From assembly GCA_947489445.1 (NCBI GenBank), contig CANLDN010000004.1, forward strand, positions 248,001-312,000: a DNA stretch of 64,000 bases. The letters are read 5' to 3'. A model generated the notes under the pieces. The model was given only the letters and a program-made list of their open reading frames with translations, was not told the origin of the DNA and did no database searches. This DNA is from an uncultured Paracoccaceae bacterium. Lineage in GTDB: Bacteria; Pseudomonadota; Alphaproteobacteria; Rhodobacterales; Rhodobacteraceae. The position numbers were made by a program, and so were the translations under genes. Below, piece by piece: positions 31,831-40,784 of the stretch (position 1 is the stretch's first letter; each line of letters opens with the position of its first letter).

Positions 31831-32508
31831 ATGATGGCGGTCGACACAAATTCTGATGACGTATCTGGCTATGGGGACCGTGTCGCGCGACACATTCCGG
31901 GCCTGCGCGATATGCACCATATGGCCGGTCTCTTGCTGGCTGAGCGTGTCCCTGCGGATGGACGGGTATTGGTCTTGGGTGCGGGCGGTGGCCTCGAACT
32001 GCGTGCATTTGTCGACATGCAACAGGACTGGCGGTTCGATGGTGTAGACCCTGCCGCTGATATGATCGATCAGGCTCGCCTCGTTTTGGGCGACCAAGTG
32101 GGTCGCGTCACCTTTCATGAAGGCTATATCCAGCACGCGCCCGATGGTCCTTTTGACGGCGCGGCATGTCTGCTGACCTTGCATTTTCTCGACCGGAAGG
32201 AACGTTTGCGCACTTTGCGCGATGTGCACTGCCGCCTGCGACCGGGCGCGCCATTTGTTGTGGCGCATCACAGCTTTCCGCAATCGCCCCAACAGCGCGA
32301 TTTGTGGCTGCGCCGCAATGCTGATCTGCTAATTTCGCGCGGCGCCGACCCGGCAAAGGCTGAGAAGGGCATCGAGGTGATGAAAGAACGTCTTCCAGCA
32401 CTCTCACCCGAAGAGGATGTGGCCGTCCTGCGCGAAGCCGGTTTTGATGATGTTCAACTGTTCTACGCTGGCTTCACATTCAAAGGCTGGGTTTGCTATC
32501 GGAGTTGA
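31831..32508 (+). CDS. class I SAM-dependent methyltransferase
   Basis: This 225-residue methyltransferase has a motif I variant VLVLGAGGGLELRAF at about residues 47-61, an FDGVDPAADMIDQAR acidic loop and a motif IV-like FDGAACLLTLHF. It resembles small-molecule methyltransferases related to TetR-linked detoxification units. GGAGAG precedes a double ATG (31831/31834). The substrate is unknown. It is probably cotranscribed with the upstream TetR gene. Confidence 0.88.
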   Translation: MMAVDTNSDDVSGYGDRVARHIPGLRDMHHMAGLLLAERVPADGRVLVLGAGGGLELRAFVDMQQDWRFDGVDPAADMIDQARLVLGDQVGRVTFHEGYIQHAPDGPFDGAACLLTLHFLDRKERLRTLRDVHCRLRPGAPFVVAHHSFPQSPQQRDLWLRRNADLLISRGADPAKAEKGIEVMKERLPALSPEEDVAVLREAGFDDVQLFYAGFTFKGWVCYRS

Positions 32509-32620
32509 TGATTTGAGTAAGGGTTAGGCGTTCGTATCGTGAACTGCCGAGACCAGTCTTAGTCGCAACCGCAGCGAAAGGTCGGTTTGTCCCGCCTAGC
32601 TGACATCTTCTACAACGGTG

Positions 32621-33016
32621 TCACTCATCCTCCGCTTCAAACTCCAACGCGACCCCATTGATACAATAGCGTAGTCCCGTGGGTTGTGGTCCGTCGGGGA
32701 AGACGTGCCCTAGATGCGCGTCGCAGCGGTTGCAGTGCACCTCGGTCCGTTTCATGAAAAAGCTGCGGTCGGTGGTTTCGCCGACTTGTTCGCCGTCAAT
32801 GGGCGCATAGAAAGATGGCCAGCCGGTGCCGCTTTCGAATTTGGTCGCTTGGTCAAAAAGTGGTGCCCCGCAGCAGACACACATGTAGGTGCCGGGGTCT
32901 TTGGGGAAATCCTCGTGCGTGCCTGCCCGTTCGGTCCCGTGTTTGCGGGTGACTTTGTAAGCCATGTCGGAGAGTTGTGCGCGCCATTCAGCGTCTGATT
33001 TGATGACTTTGTCCAT
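32621..33016 (-). CDS. msrB: peptide-methionine (R)-S-oxide reductase MsrB
   Basis: MsrB reduces methionine-R-sulfoxide in oxidised proteins. The 131-residue protein has two zinc-binding CXXC pairs (CVCC and CNRC), the FESGTGWPSF motif and the nucleophilic cysteine in RYCINGVAL, where the residues after the cysteine are ING rather than the commoner INS. The length is standard. It diverges from olsB. Confidence 0.95.
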   Translation of the reverse strand: MDKVIKSDAEWRAQLSDMAYKVTRKHGTERAGTHEDFPKDPGTYMCVCCGAPLFDQATKFESGTGWPSFYAPIDGEQVGETTDRSFFMKRTEVHCNRCDAHLGHVFPDGPQPTGLRYCINGVALEFEAEDE

Positions 33017-33086
33017 CGTGGATATCCTTTTGCCGTGTTGCCCGCTAACCTAGGGCGGTGATGCCAGTTCGCCAAGGTGAGGTGCG

Positions 33087-33797
33087 ATGACAATTCCGTT
33101 TCGCAAAGGCCGTTATGCGGTGCGCTTGGCCGCGACGCCAGCGGATGTGCGCCAGTGTCAATGGTTGCGTCACAGGTGCTTTTTTGGCGCAGAGGGCGTG
33201 GATGCGGATCGCTTTGATGCCGATTGCCAGCATTTGATGGTTGAGGACCAGGCTGGGCGGCTGGTGGCCTGTGTGCGCTTGTTTCAGCTGGCGACGGGTG
33301 CCGAAATTGGGCGCGGGTACGCCGCGCAGTTTTATGATCTGTCGGGTTTGGCGCAGGTGGACGCCCCGATGATCGAGATTGGCCGGTTTTGCGTTGCACC
33401 GGATGTGTTGGATGCCGATGTGTTGCGGGTTGCCTGGGGCGCTTTGACCCGGATGGTGGATGATGTGCGCGTGGCCATGTTGTTTGGGTGTACCAGCTTT
33501 GCGGGCACAGACCCCGCGGTTTATGGCCGTGCCTTTACGCGGCTGGCGCGCCGTCATTTGGGGCCGGTGCCCTTGCGCCCCGGGGTGAAGGCCGATGCGG
33601 TGCATGCCTTGGATGCTGTGGCGGCTGCCGGTGCTGGCCCGTTGCCCCCGCTGTTGCGCACGTATTTGGCGATGGGCGGTTGGGTCGGGGATCATGCGGT
33701 TGTGGATCATGCGATGAATACGTTGCATATTTTCACCTGTCTTGAGGTCGCTGCCGTGCCGCCCGCCCGTGCCCGCGCGCTGCGGGCACTTGCGTAG
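33087..33797 (+). CDS. olsB: ornithine-acyl-ACP N-acyltransferase OlsB-like
   Basis: The 236-residue protein fits the Acetyltransf_5/OlsB family, which adds a 3-hydroxy fatty acid to ornithine to make lyso-ornithine lipid, a phosphate-free membrane lipid common in Roseobacters. Family segments include QWLRHRCFFGAEG, HLMVED, IEIGRFCVAPD and LFGCTSFAGTDP. No olsA acyltransferase lies beside it; the next gene is an ABC-F ATPase. A homoserine-lactone-synthase-like GNAT is a less likely alternative. Confidence 0.85.
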   Translation: MTIPFRKGRYAVRLAATPADVRQCQWLRHRCFFGAEGVDADRFDADCQHLMVEDQAGRLVACVRLFQLATGAEIGRGYAAQFYDLSGLAQVDAPMIEIGRFCVAPDVLDADVLRVAWGALTRMVDDVRVAMLFGCTSFAGTDPAVYGRAFTRLARRHLGPVPLRPGVKADAVHALDAVAAAGAGPLPPLLRTYLAMGGWVGDHAVVDHAMNTLHIFTCLEVAAVPPARARALRALA

Positions 33798-33823
33798 CAC
33801 GCAGCACTGTCATAGCAGGCGGC

Positions 33824-35632
33824 ATGGCTAGAGCACCCCTATTACAACTGTCCGATATCGCCCTGACCTTTGGCGGCGATCCTGTTTTTGAAGACCTGTC
33901 TTTGGTCATCCAACCCGGTGATCGTGTGGCCTTGGTCGGCCGCAACGGATCGGGCAAATCAACCTTGATGAAGGTGATGGCAGGGCTGGTCTTGCCCGAT
34001 GATGGCACGCGCGTGGCGTCGCCCGGTGTGCAGGTCGGCTATATGGAGCAAGAGCCGACAATGGCGGGGTTTGCGACCCTGGGTGATTATGCGGCCAGTG
34101 GGCTGGATGTTGATGAGGCCTATAAGGTCGAGATGGTCGCGGAGGGGCTGAAATTTGATCCGGCGGGTGCGGTTGCGACAGCGTCGGGCGGGGAGCGGCG
34201 TCGGGCAGCGTTGGCGAAACTGATGGCCGAAGCGCCCGAATTGATGTTGTTGGACGAGCCGACCAACCATCTGGATATTGAGGCGATTGCCTGGCTGGAA
34301 AATGAGTTGAAACAAACGCGCGCGGCGTTTGTGCTGATTTCGCATGACCGGGCATTTTTGCGCGCTTTGACCCGCGCGACCCTTTGGATTGATCGCGGTG
34401 CAGTGCGCCGGGCCGAACAGGGGTTTGAGGGCTTTGAAGAATGGCGCGACAAGATTTGGGACGAGGAAGATCAGCAGCGCCACAAGCTGAACCGCAAGAT
34501 CAAGGCAGAGGCGCGTTGGGCAGTTGAAGGCATATCAGCCCGCCGCAAACGCAATCAGGGTCGCGTGCGGGCGTTGCAGGAATTACGCGCCGAAAAGGCG
34601 GGTCAGATCAAGCGTCAAGGCACGGCGGCCATGGCGTTTGAAGGCGGCCCGGTGTCGGGAAAGAAAGTGGTTGAGGCGTTTGGGCTGACCAAAGCCTTTG
34701 ACGGCAAGTCGATTGTGCAAGGGTTTGATCTGACGGTGCAGCGCGGCGACCGGATTGCCTTTGTCGGGCCGAACGGCGTTGGAAAAACAACGCTTATCAA
34801 GATGTTGCTGGGGCAAGTTGAACCGGATGAAGGGTCGATCAAGCTAGGCACCAATCTGGATATTGCCGTGTTTGATCAGACCCGCGCGGCGCTAAATCCG
34901 GAGATGTCATTGTGGGAAAACCTTGCCAATGACCCGGAGCTGGGCGTGTCGGGCAAGTCGGATCAGATCATGGTGCGCGGTGCGCCCAAACATGTGGTCG
35001 GGTATCTGAAGGAATTTCTGTTCGATGAGGCGCAGGCGCGTGCGCCGGTCCGGTCACTGTCAGGGGGCGAGAAGGCCCGGTTATTGCTGGCCCGGCTGAT
35101 GGCGCGCGAGAGCAATCTGCTGGTGCTCGATGAGCCGACCAATGATCTTGATATCGAGACGTTGGATCTGTTGCAGGATATTCTGGGTGATTATGACGGG
35201 ACTGTCCTGCTGGTCAGTCACGATCGGGATTTTCTGGACCGTGTGGCCACGACCACGATTGCGATGGAAGGCAATGGGCAGGCGGTGGTGTATGCTGGAG
35301 GCTGGACGGATTATCGTACGCAACGCGGTGGCGATTTTGTGGAAGCGCCGGTGGCCCCGAAACCTGCTGCGAAGAAAACGAAGGCCGTTGAGAAGAAGGC
35401 CGCTGATGGGTTGTCGTTTACGGAGCGGCACCGGTTGGAGGCCTTGCCAGGTATCATTGAGACGCTGACGGCGGAGATTGCAAAGCTGGAGATGCTGCTG
35501 TCGGACCCGGAGCTGTTTACCAAGCAACCTGCGAAATTTCAGAAGGCCACCGATGCGCTTGTGGCGCGGCAAACCGCCTTGGGTGAGGCGGAGGATGAGT
35601 GGCTGGAACTGGAGGAGAAGGCGGTGCGTTAA
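33824..35632 (+). CDS. ABC-F family ATPase (Uup-like)
   Basis: The 602-residue protein has two ABC ATPase domains in tandem without membrane segments: Walker A loops GRNGSGKST and GPNGVGKTT, signatures SGGERRRAAL and LSGGEKARLL, and Walker B LLDEPTNHLDIEA and VLDEPTNDLDIE. The inter-domain linker is charged. A C-terminal coiled-coil follows a Lys/Ala-rich tether, as in Uup, which acts on ribosomes and branched DNA. It is probably translated with olsB upstream (26-base gap). A hairpin follows the stop. Confidence 0.93.
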   Translation: MARAPLLQLSDIALTFGGDPVFEDLSLVIQPGDRVALVGRNGSGKSTLMKVMAGLVLPDDGTRVASPGVQVGYMEQEPTMAGFATLGDYAASGLDVDEAYKVEMVAEGLKFDPAGAVATASGGERRRAALAKLMAEAPELMLLDEPTNHLDIEAIAWLENELKQTRAAFVLISHDRAFLRALTRATLWIDRGAVRRAEQGFEGFEEWRDKIWDEEDQQRHKLNRKIKAEARWAVEGISARRKRNQGRVRALQELRAEKAGQIKRQGTAAMAFEGGPVSGKKVVEAFGLTKAFDGKSIVQGFDLTVQRGDRIAFVGPNGVGKTTLIKMLLGQVEPDEGSIKLGTNLDIAVFDQTRAALNPEMSLWENLANDPELGVSGKSDQIMVRGAPKHVVGYLKEFLFDEAQARAPVRSLSGGEKARLLLARLMARESNLLVLDEPTNDLDIETLDLLQDILGDYDGTVLLVSHDRDFLDRVATTTIAMEGNGQAVVYAGGWTDYRTQRGGDFVEAPVAPKPAAKKTKAVEKKAADGLSFTERHRLEALPGIIETLTAEIAKLEMLLSDPELFTKQPAKFQKATDALVARQTALGEAEDEWLELEEKAVR

Positions 35633-35651
35633 AGGGAAGTTGAGTGAGCAT

Positions 35652-35684
35652 CAGACATTGGCAAATTACATTTCCCAATGTCTG
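35652..35684 (+). terminator. hairpin after the ABC-F gene
   Basis: CAGACATTGG (35652-35661) and CCAATGTCTG (35675-35684) form a perfect 10-bp stem with a 13-base loop, 20 bases beyond the stop. There is no T-run, so it may be a transcript-stabilising hairpin or part of an intergenic repeat instead. Confidence 0.45.
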
Positions 35685-35788
35685 CATTGAGCCCAAAGCC
35701 ACAGCAATTACACCTAGATTCTTGTCTTGGAAAAAGGCGATATGTCAGGGTTAGATTTCCTTGAAGCCAACAGAGTGGGGAACAGAAT

Positions 35789-36709
35789 TTGACCTTTCAG
35801 TGGACGCCAGGTGTAGGACCCTTGTCTCAGGCTCTGAGCGAGATGAGTAAGGCGACTTGCGAACCGGACGGGCTCATGGGCGAAGCGTGGTTCATGGGTG
35901 AGACGCGAAAAATGTACCCTCAGCTCAAGCACGCTCTCGAATCCACATCCACGCGTTATCTGCAGGAGGTCTTAGAGGCCATCGGGAGTGGAATCTCTGC
36001 ATTTGGACTAATTGAAGAATGGGAAAATTGGTTTCAGTACTTGCTGCCAAGGCTTATCCCGCGCTGCGACGAGAAATTTGTCTATTGGTTGTTTGAAGGC
36101 CTTTGCACAGCCTTCCTTCAAGTTGACCTAGCTACCGCGGATCGTACTCATGTCACTCCCGATCCAGAGCTTGTACTTCAAACGCTTGGTTGCGTGATCA
36201 TGAGCCCAGATCGTTGGAAAGATGGACGAATAAACGTCGGACGCATCTTACATCCCTCAAACAACAATCCAGCTGGGATTTGGGGTTGGGCAAACGTCAG
36301 CGGCGACTTGGCAGCATCATTGATTGTCTGTCTACGAAAGGTTTCTGATGAGGATTTGGATGCTTGGGTCGGCTCTATCTTCTCAATCGAATGCCCCTAC
36401 TGGCGAGCCCAGCTGCTTACTTGGTATGTGGGGGCACAACCCCTCCTAAGCGGCAAAGCGAGATTTCCTAGTCAATTCGATGACTGGACACCAAAGATCG
36501 GGTGGAGTTGGTCTCATGTCATCGGCGGGACGCAAGGAAACATCATTGTCGCAAAGTCTCTCTTTCCAACAGGACGAGTTGAAGCATTTAGAAGCGCTTT
36601 CGAAGGAAATCTTGCCAATGCCAAACTGAAAGTCTGGAAGGACGAAATCCTAAAGATTGAGGCACTTCGGTCAGAAGTCGGCAACCTAGTCCAGAATTTT
36701 CAACTCTAG
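35789..36709 (+). CDS. hypothetical protein, probably acquired
   Basis: A 306-residue tryptophan-rich soluble protein (EEWENWFQYLLPRL, IWGWANVSGDLAASLIVCL, CPYWRAQLLTWYVG) starting with TTG; an ATG 18 codons in is an alternative. I do not recognise a family and see no catalytic motif. Codon choice is more A/T-rich than the neighbouring ABC-F gene, and the gene lies between non-coding repeat-like stretches, which suggests horizontal acquisition, perhaps as a defence or immunity gene; that is speculation. Confidence 0.65.
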   Translation: MTFQWTPGVGPLSQALSEMSKATCEPDGLMGEAWFMGETRKMYPQLKHALESTSTRYLQEVLEAIGSGISAFGLIEEWENWFQYLLPRLIPRCDEKFVYWLFEGLCTAFLQVDLATADRTHVTPDPELVLQTLGCVIMSPDRWKDGRINVGRILHPSNNNPAGIWGWANVSGDLAASLIVCLRKVSDEDLDAWVGSIFSIECPYWRAQLLTWYVGAQPLLSGKARFPSQFDDWTPKIGWSWSHVIGGTQGNIIVAKSLFPTGRVEAFRSAFEGNLANAKLKVWKDEILKIEALRSEVGNLVQNFQL

Positions 36710-36992
36710 CAAAGACTGCTTTGTCCCGCAGATTGTAAGTCCGATCATTTCCAAATTTCGCGAGTGCAGCGAACGGCGTCAATGCGGGCTGCCACTGCAG
36801 CATCTTGATCCTTTCGCAAACGGCAGGATTGGGCCGCAGTCGCGGTGACGACAATGAGGTCTATTTTTGCGAAAGGGTACAGTCGTGGCCATAAGTTGGC
36901 GCTTTGCTGACCGGTCCTTAGCTTGGCCGTCAAGCTGCGCCGTCTAACCAGCAGCCCGACACAACCAACTCGAGTTCGCTGCTAGCTCGCCT

Positions 36993-37409
36993 TTAGTTTT
37001 GTGGGGGGAGTGTGTCGAAGGTTGGGATATCCTCCGGTATAAGGTGCCAGTCTTGCTTCTCTTCGCAGAATATCGCGATCTTAGGCCCACCAAATTCATC
37101 TGGATCGTCAAGCGTCCCGACTTTCAGCACAAGTTCCCGCAGACCGGGCCGCTTGGTGGTAAGATGTGTGCCACATGTGCGGCAGAACGACCGCGTCACG
37201 GCACCAGACTTTTTCGGATTTTGGTAGGTGCCGGGTTCACCACGGCTGAAGTGCAAACCTTCAGGGCTTATCAGCATGTAGTAATTCGGCCCGCCGCCCG
37301 CAAAATACTGGCATGCGCGACAATGACACTGAGCCTTGAGTTTGGGCTTGGACGTTACCGCGTAACGTATCGCGCCGCAGAAACACCCTCCTTTCATTTC
37401 CTTCGACAT
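36993..37409 (-). CDS. GFA-family zinc protein (glutathione-dependent formaldehyde-activating-like)
   Basis: The 138-residue protein has the GFA/CENP-V fold cysteine pattern: GGCFCGAIRY, then CHCRACQ and SFCRTCGTHL, which together bind two zinc ions. The family includes S-hydroxymethylglutathione synthase, but most members have unknown substrates. It lies upstream of a TetR/SDR pair on the same strand, separated by 68 bases. Confidence 0.9.
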   Translation of the reverse strand: MSKEMKGGCFCGAIRYAVTSKPKLKAQCHCRACQYFAGGGPNYYMLISPEGLHFSRGEPGTYQNPKKSGAVTRSFCRTCGTHLTTKRPGLRELVLKVGTLDDPDEFGGPKIAIFCEEKQDWHLIPEDIPTFDTLPPQN

Positions 37410-37477
37410 TGTGTGTCCTCCATCTGCAAAACGAGTTTAAGCCATTCAACCGCGAACTTGCGTTCTTTCCGATGATG

Positions 37478-38080
37478 CTAAGGCGCAATGGAGAGGCTCA
37501 TCCGCCGCATCAGGCGCTCGACGGCGACGGCCTTTTCATCATTGCTCAGCCCAAGGGTCGATGTGACATCCGATTGCATGAGACTGGCCAGCCCGTGAAG
37601 CGCGGACCAGATGTAGATCGCATCGTGTTTGACGGGATCGCGGATAGGGTGATCTGGGTCTTTCAAAGTCATCTCGCCCAGCTTGTCATGCAAGATCGAG
37701 AAGGCAAACTGAGCTTGCGCCAGCATCTCGGGATGGGCCGTGCCGTCCGGAAGGGCTGTGTTGAACATCAATCGGTATTGCAGCGGGAATTTCTGCGCAA
37801 ACTCCAGATAGGCGAGTCCCATCTTGTGCAGATCGTCGAAAGGATCGTTACAGGACGGCCTTGACGACAGGTGCTGCGCAAACTCCGCAAAGCATCGCGC
37901 GACCACGGCCGCGAGGATGTGGTCGCGCGACGGGAAGTGTTTGTAGGGAGCCTGGTGTGAGACGCCGAGACGGCGTGCCACTTCGCGCAAGCTAAGATGT
38001 TCAACGCCCTTTTCTTCGATAACCGAGAACGCCTGCTCGACCAGCGCCTGTTTAAGCGATTGTTTTTTCTTTGTTGGCAT
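37478..38080 (-). CDS. TetR-family transcriptional regulator
   Basis: The 200-residue protein has a basic N-terminus (MPTKKKQSLK), the TetR helix-turn-helix (HLSLREVARRLGVSHQAPYK) and a WHG-type C-terminal domain (FALQYRLMF-like FPLQYRLMFNTALP). It overlaps the end of the upstream dehydrogenase gene by 29 bases, so they form one operon that probably regulates itself through the inverted repeat at 38893-38935. Confidence 0.9.
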   Translation of the reverse strand: MPTKKKQSLKQALVEQAFSVIEEKGVEHLSLREVARRLGVSHQAPYKHFPSRDHILAAVVARCFAEFAQHLSSRPSCNDPFDDLHKMGLAYLEFAQKFPLQYRLMFNTALPDGTAHPEMLAQAQFAFSILHDKLGEMTLKDPDHPIRDPVKHDAIYIWSALHGLASLMQSDVTSTLGLSNDEKAVAVERLMRRMSLSIAP

Positions 38081-38876
38081 CGCGGTGCTTCGTCATCCCT
38101 TGCATGATTTGTCCCATTATCCGGCTTCTGAAAGAGCGGGGCAACATGGCGAGGCCATAGCCAAGCAGCTTGGATTGCCCACCAGGGCGTGTGGTGACCG
38201 TCTTGCCAAGTGCCCGCAAGGTGGCCTTCGCAACCGTTTCAGGTGAGGCAGCACTACCCATCTGCATGTCAGCGCGTGTCGCAAATCCGGTATTCACCGG
38301 CCCGGGCGCGCTTGCCAACACATCTACGCCCGAGGATGCGAGTTCTGCTGCAAGCCCTTCGGCAAGCGTTTGCACGTATGCCTTGGTAGCCGCATAATTT
38401 GCGGAGTTCGCAACGCCCTGAAAGGCGACAATCGAACTCATCAGGATGATCCCGCCGCGCCCGCGCGCCGCCAACTGACGAGCCAGCGGATGCAGCACTG
38501 CCGTCAGCGCATGGCAGTTCACGTCGATCATGTTCAATTCGTCTGAAGCGCAGTTCTCGATGAATCGGCCTGCCGTTCCAAACCCAGCACAGGCGACGTA
38601 AAGCCCGATGTCCTGTCCACGGGTCGCAGCCACTAGATTATCTGGACCCTCATTTGTCCCTAGATCGACTGGAACGACTAGCACTTCCACGCCATGATCG
38701 CTCCTCAGCGAAGTCGCGAGGGCTTCAAGGCGATCTGTACGTCTTGCGGCTAAAACAAGGTTCAGTCCGCGCGCCGCAAGTTCGGCCAACATTGCCGCGC
38801 CGATACCATCCGACGCGCCAGTTACGAGAGCAGTTGGCCCATATCGCTTGCTGAAGTCCAACGCTGATTCATTCAT
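38052..38876 (-). CDS. short-chain dehydrogenase/reductase
   Basis: The 274-residue classical SDR has the NAD(P)-binding motif TGASDGIGAAML near residue 18, a CAGFG-type (NAG equivalent) segment, the catalytic SSIVAFQGVANSANYAATKAY region with Ser, Tyr and Lys, and the PGPVNTGF loop. The arginines after the first strand (AARRTDR) suggest NADP preference. ATG 38876 was chosen because the upstream extension covers an inverted repeat. It is coupled to the TetR gene. Confidence 0.92.
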   Translation of the reverse strand: MNESALDFSKRYGPTALVTGASDGIGAAMLAELAARGLNLVLAARRTDRLEALATSLRSDHGVEVLVVPVDLGTNEGPDNLVAATRGQDIGLYVACAGFGTAGRFIENCASDELNMIDVNCHALTAVLHPLARQLAARGRGGIILMSSIVAFQGVANSANYAATKAYVQTLAEGLAAELASSGVDVLASAPGPVNTGFATRADMQMGSAASPETVAKATLRALGKTVTTRPGGQSKLLGYGLAMLPRSFRSRIMGQIMQGMTKHRDANKEKTIA

Positions 38877-38892
38877 CACATAAGCTCCAAGG

Positions 38893-38935
38893 TTGACAGT
38901 GCCTACCTTCTCGCTCAGAAAGTAGACGCTGTCAA
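38893..38935. promoter_or_regulatory. inverted repeat in SDR/TetR promoter
   Basis: TTGACAGTGCCTAC (38893-38906) is matched at 12 of 14 positions by the complement of GTAGACGCTGTCAA (38922-38935) across 15 bases. It lies between the divergent SDR-TetR operon and the DUF3291-like gene, and contains a TTGACA -35-like word on each strand. Confidence 0.6.
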
Positions 38936-38949
38936 CTAGATGAGGTACG

Positions 38950-39291
38950 ATGACTTCGCTAGTATATGTTTCGATCACAGGTTTGCGGGTGCGCCATTTC
39001 TGGCAGACGCCGATCTTTTGGCGCCACGCAATCGCGTCGATGAAGCAGGCTCAACGCGCGGGCGGATGCCTAGATGCCGAAGCGCGAACAATCAATGGCA
39101 TCCACCATACCAGAAGTGTCTGGCAAAACCGCGCTGCCATGCGCGCTTACCTTAAATCGGGTGCTCATCTGGAGGCGATGCGCGTCTTCGACAAAATCGC
39201 CACTGGCAAGACTTACGGGTTCGACACCACGGAAATTCCGGACTGGAATACGGTCCACACTCTCTGGCACGAAAAAGGCATTGAGGTCTGA
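38950..39291 (+). CDS. DUF3291/antibiotic-monooxygenase-like protein
   Basis: A 113-residue ferredoxin-fold-like protein (VSITGLRVRHFWQTP, RTINGIHHTRSVWQNRAAM, YLKSGAHLEAM) resembling the dimeric alpha-beta-barrel proteins annotated as DUF3291 or spheroidene-monooxygenase-like. No cofactor motif can be seen. It diverges from the SDR-TetR operon, sharing its operator region, so it may be another target of that regulator. Confidence 0.72.
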   Translation: MTSLVYVSITGLRVRHFWQTPIFWRHAIASMKQAQRAGGCLDAEARTINGIHHTRSVWQNRAAMRAYLKSGAHLEAMRVFDKIATGKTYGFDTTEIPDWNTVHTLWHEKGIEV

Positions 39292-39762
39292 ACAGTCGGT
39301 CTTGTCGCTGAGTTTCCAGGAAGTGGCAGCTTTCGAGCGCATCCCAATTTTGCGACCAGAGCGCATGCCAGCAATGCGGTCAGCTGACGAATGTCTGTAA
39401 TGGGCCGTCCCCAGGTTTCGGTCTATGCAGGAGTGCCAGCCTGCATGAACGCTGTCGGCGCTGCAAAGAAAGCCTTTCAGGCTAGGGAGCAAATCTGACA
39501 TTCCTGAGGTAAAAATCAAAGACTAACGAAGCAACGCAACGTACGAACTTGAAGACAAGACTTAGTCCCTGAAAACATCTTTGGTGTTCACCGAGTCGGC
39601 TTGCGATGAAATGAGCTAGAGGACAGAGCTGACATGACCTGAATACTCTGAAAGTACGGTTTGGTAGAGCTGGAGCCAATGTCCGCTATGCGGGCTGCAG
39701 CCGCAGCATCCGGTACACCGATCAGACGGCGGCTTTGGGCCGATTACATAAACCACGATTTT
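39292..39762. other. non-coding stretch
   Basis: No supportable gene. Around 39650-39730 it contains a segment (AATGTCCGCTATGCGGGCTGCAGCC-like) of the sort seen in other intergenic gaps of this window, probably decayed repeat sequence. Confidence 0.5.
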
Positions 39763-40428
39763 CTAGATTGAGTCTCTAAAATCATCTTGCCGACCACCTC
39801 GTGCAACTACCTGCAATGCACCGTCAGTAAGCGGTCGCTGCAACGCCAACGCCTCATCCACATCGGCCCGCAGCCACACATTAACTTCGTCCATGGTGGT
39901 CAAGACAACCGGCATGGCCTTCGGATGTATCGCGCCGACGTCTGCATTCGCTTCCGTAGTGAGGAAGCCAAACAGATTGTCCGTGGTCTCACCGTCTTTC
40001 AATTTCCGAACAGATGTCCATTCCGTCCAAATCCCAGCGAAGAAAGCCAATGGTCGGTCTTCTGACAGTGCAAACCATACTGGCTCAGATGGCATGCCCA
40101 CCAGGTTGTGTGGCTCTGAAAACGATGTGAATGGAACAACACAACGATGCTTCACACCAAGCCATCTGCGCCAATGTGGTGACTTCGTATTGCGTATGTT
40201 GGTTACGCCCCTGTCTGTCTTCTTGCCCTTTAAAGCAAAGGCCGGTGAGGGCATCCCCCATCGCATCATCGACAGCACAGGTCCTTTTTCACCATTGCTG
40301 ATCACAGGGGCTTGATAGTCAGGGTAAATGCCCGGCAATGGCGGCAGGTTGCCAGCCTGGTCCTCAAGACCGTCAAACAGCGCCCGCATCGCGTCTTGGG
40401 CTTTCGTCATCGAATACAGATTGCACAC
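39763..40428 (-). CDS. SOS response-associated peptidase (SRAP, HMCES/YedK-like)
   Basis: SRAP proteins crosslink to abasic sites in single-stranded DNA through an N-terminal cysteine. The GTG start at 40428 gives MCNLYSMT, placing the catalytic cysteine at position 2 after Met removal; the longer frame from TTG 40437 would bury it, so GTG is preferred. Other family segments: RWGMPSPAF, TNIRNTKSPHW, RCVVPFTSFSEP and the histidine-bearing IHPKAMPVVL. It is 221 residues long. The upstream small gene has an exact SOS box, and the two may share that control. Confidence 0.92.
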   Translation of the reverse strand: MCNLYSMTKAQDAMRALFDGLEDQAGNLPPLPGIYPDYQAPVISNGEKGPVLSMMRWGMPSPAFALKGKKTDRGVTNIRNTKSPHWRRWLGVKHRCVVPFTSFSEPHNLVGMPSEPVWFALSEDRPLAFFAGIWTEWTSVRKLKDGETTDNLFGFLTTEANADVGAIHPKAMPVVLTTMDEVNVWLRADVDEALALQRPLTDGALQVVARGGRQDDFRDSI

Positions 40429-40545
40429 ACCAAACAACTCATCATTTTGCCACGCACCATCGTGAACTGGCGAAGTATAGGCCGGGCTCTCGGTCCCGTC
40501 AGCAAGTATCAGGTCGGGGAAGGCCGAAATGAGCGCGCGCGCACC

Positions 40546-40755
40546 CTAAATGTCGCGAAAATAGACGGCAAGGGCGTCAGTCGCGAGACCACGTGATGTG
40601 TACACGGCGTAGAAACCCCAACCAACTTCCTTCTTCAGCCACGAGTGTATCGCGTCCAAGCGCATACCAAAGCCGCGCTCTGGCACAGCAAACTTGATCC
40701 GCACTGGAAAAGCCAACTCATCGATTTTCTTTTGCGGGGTGGATCGCCGAACCAT
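40546..40755 (-). CDS. small protein of unknown function with SOS box
   Basis: The 69-residue product (VRIKFAVPERGFGMRLDAIHSWLKKEVG...ALAVYFRDI) has a compact predicted alpha/beta pattern and reads as a genuine protein. An exact GAAC-N7-GAAC LexA box lies 30 bases upstream of its ATG. It precedes the SRAP gene by 117 bases on the same strand. The function is unknown; damage-inducible expression is inferred from the box. Confidence 0.6.
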   Translation of the reverse strand: MVRRSTPQKKIDELAFPVRIKFAVPERGFGMRLDAIHSWLKKEVGWGFYAVYTSRGLATDALAVYFRDI

Positions 40756-40784
40756 TGCATACTCGCGACATTAAACTATCGCGG

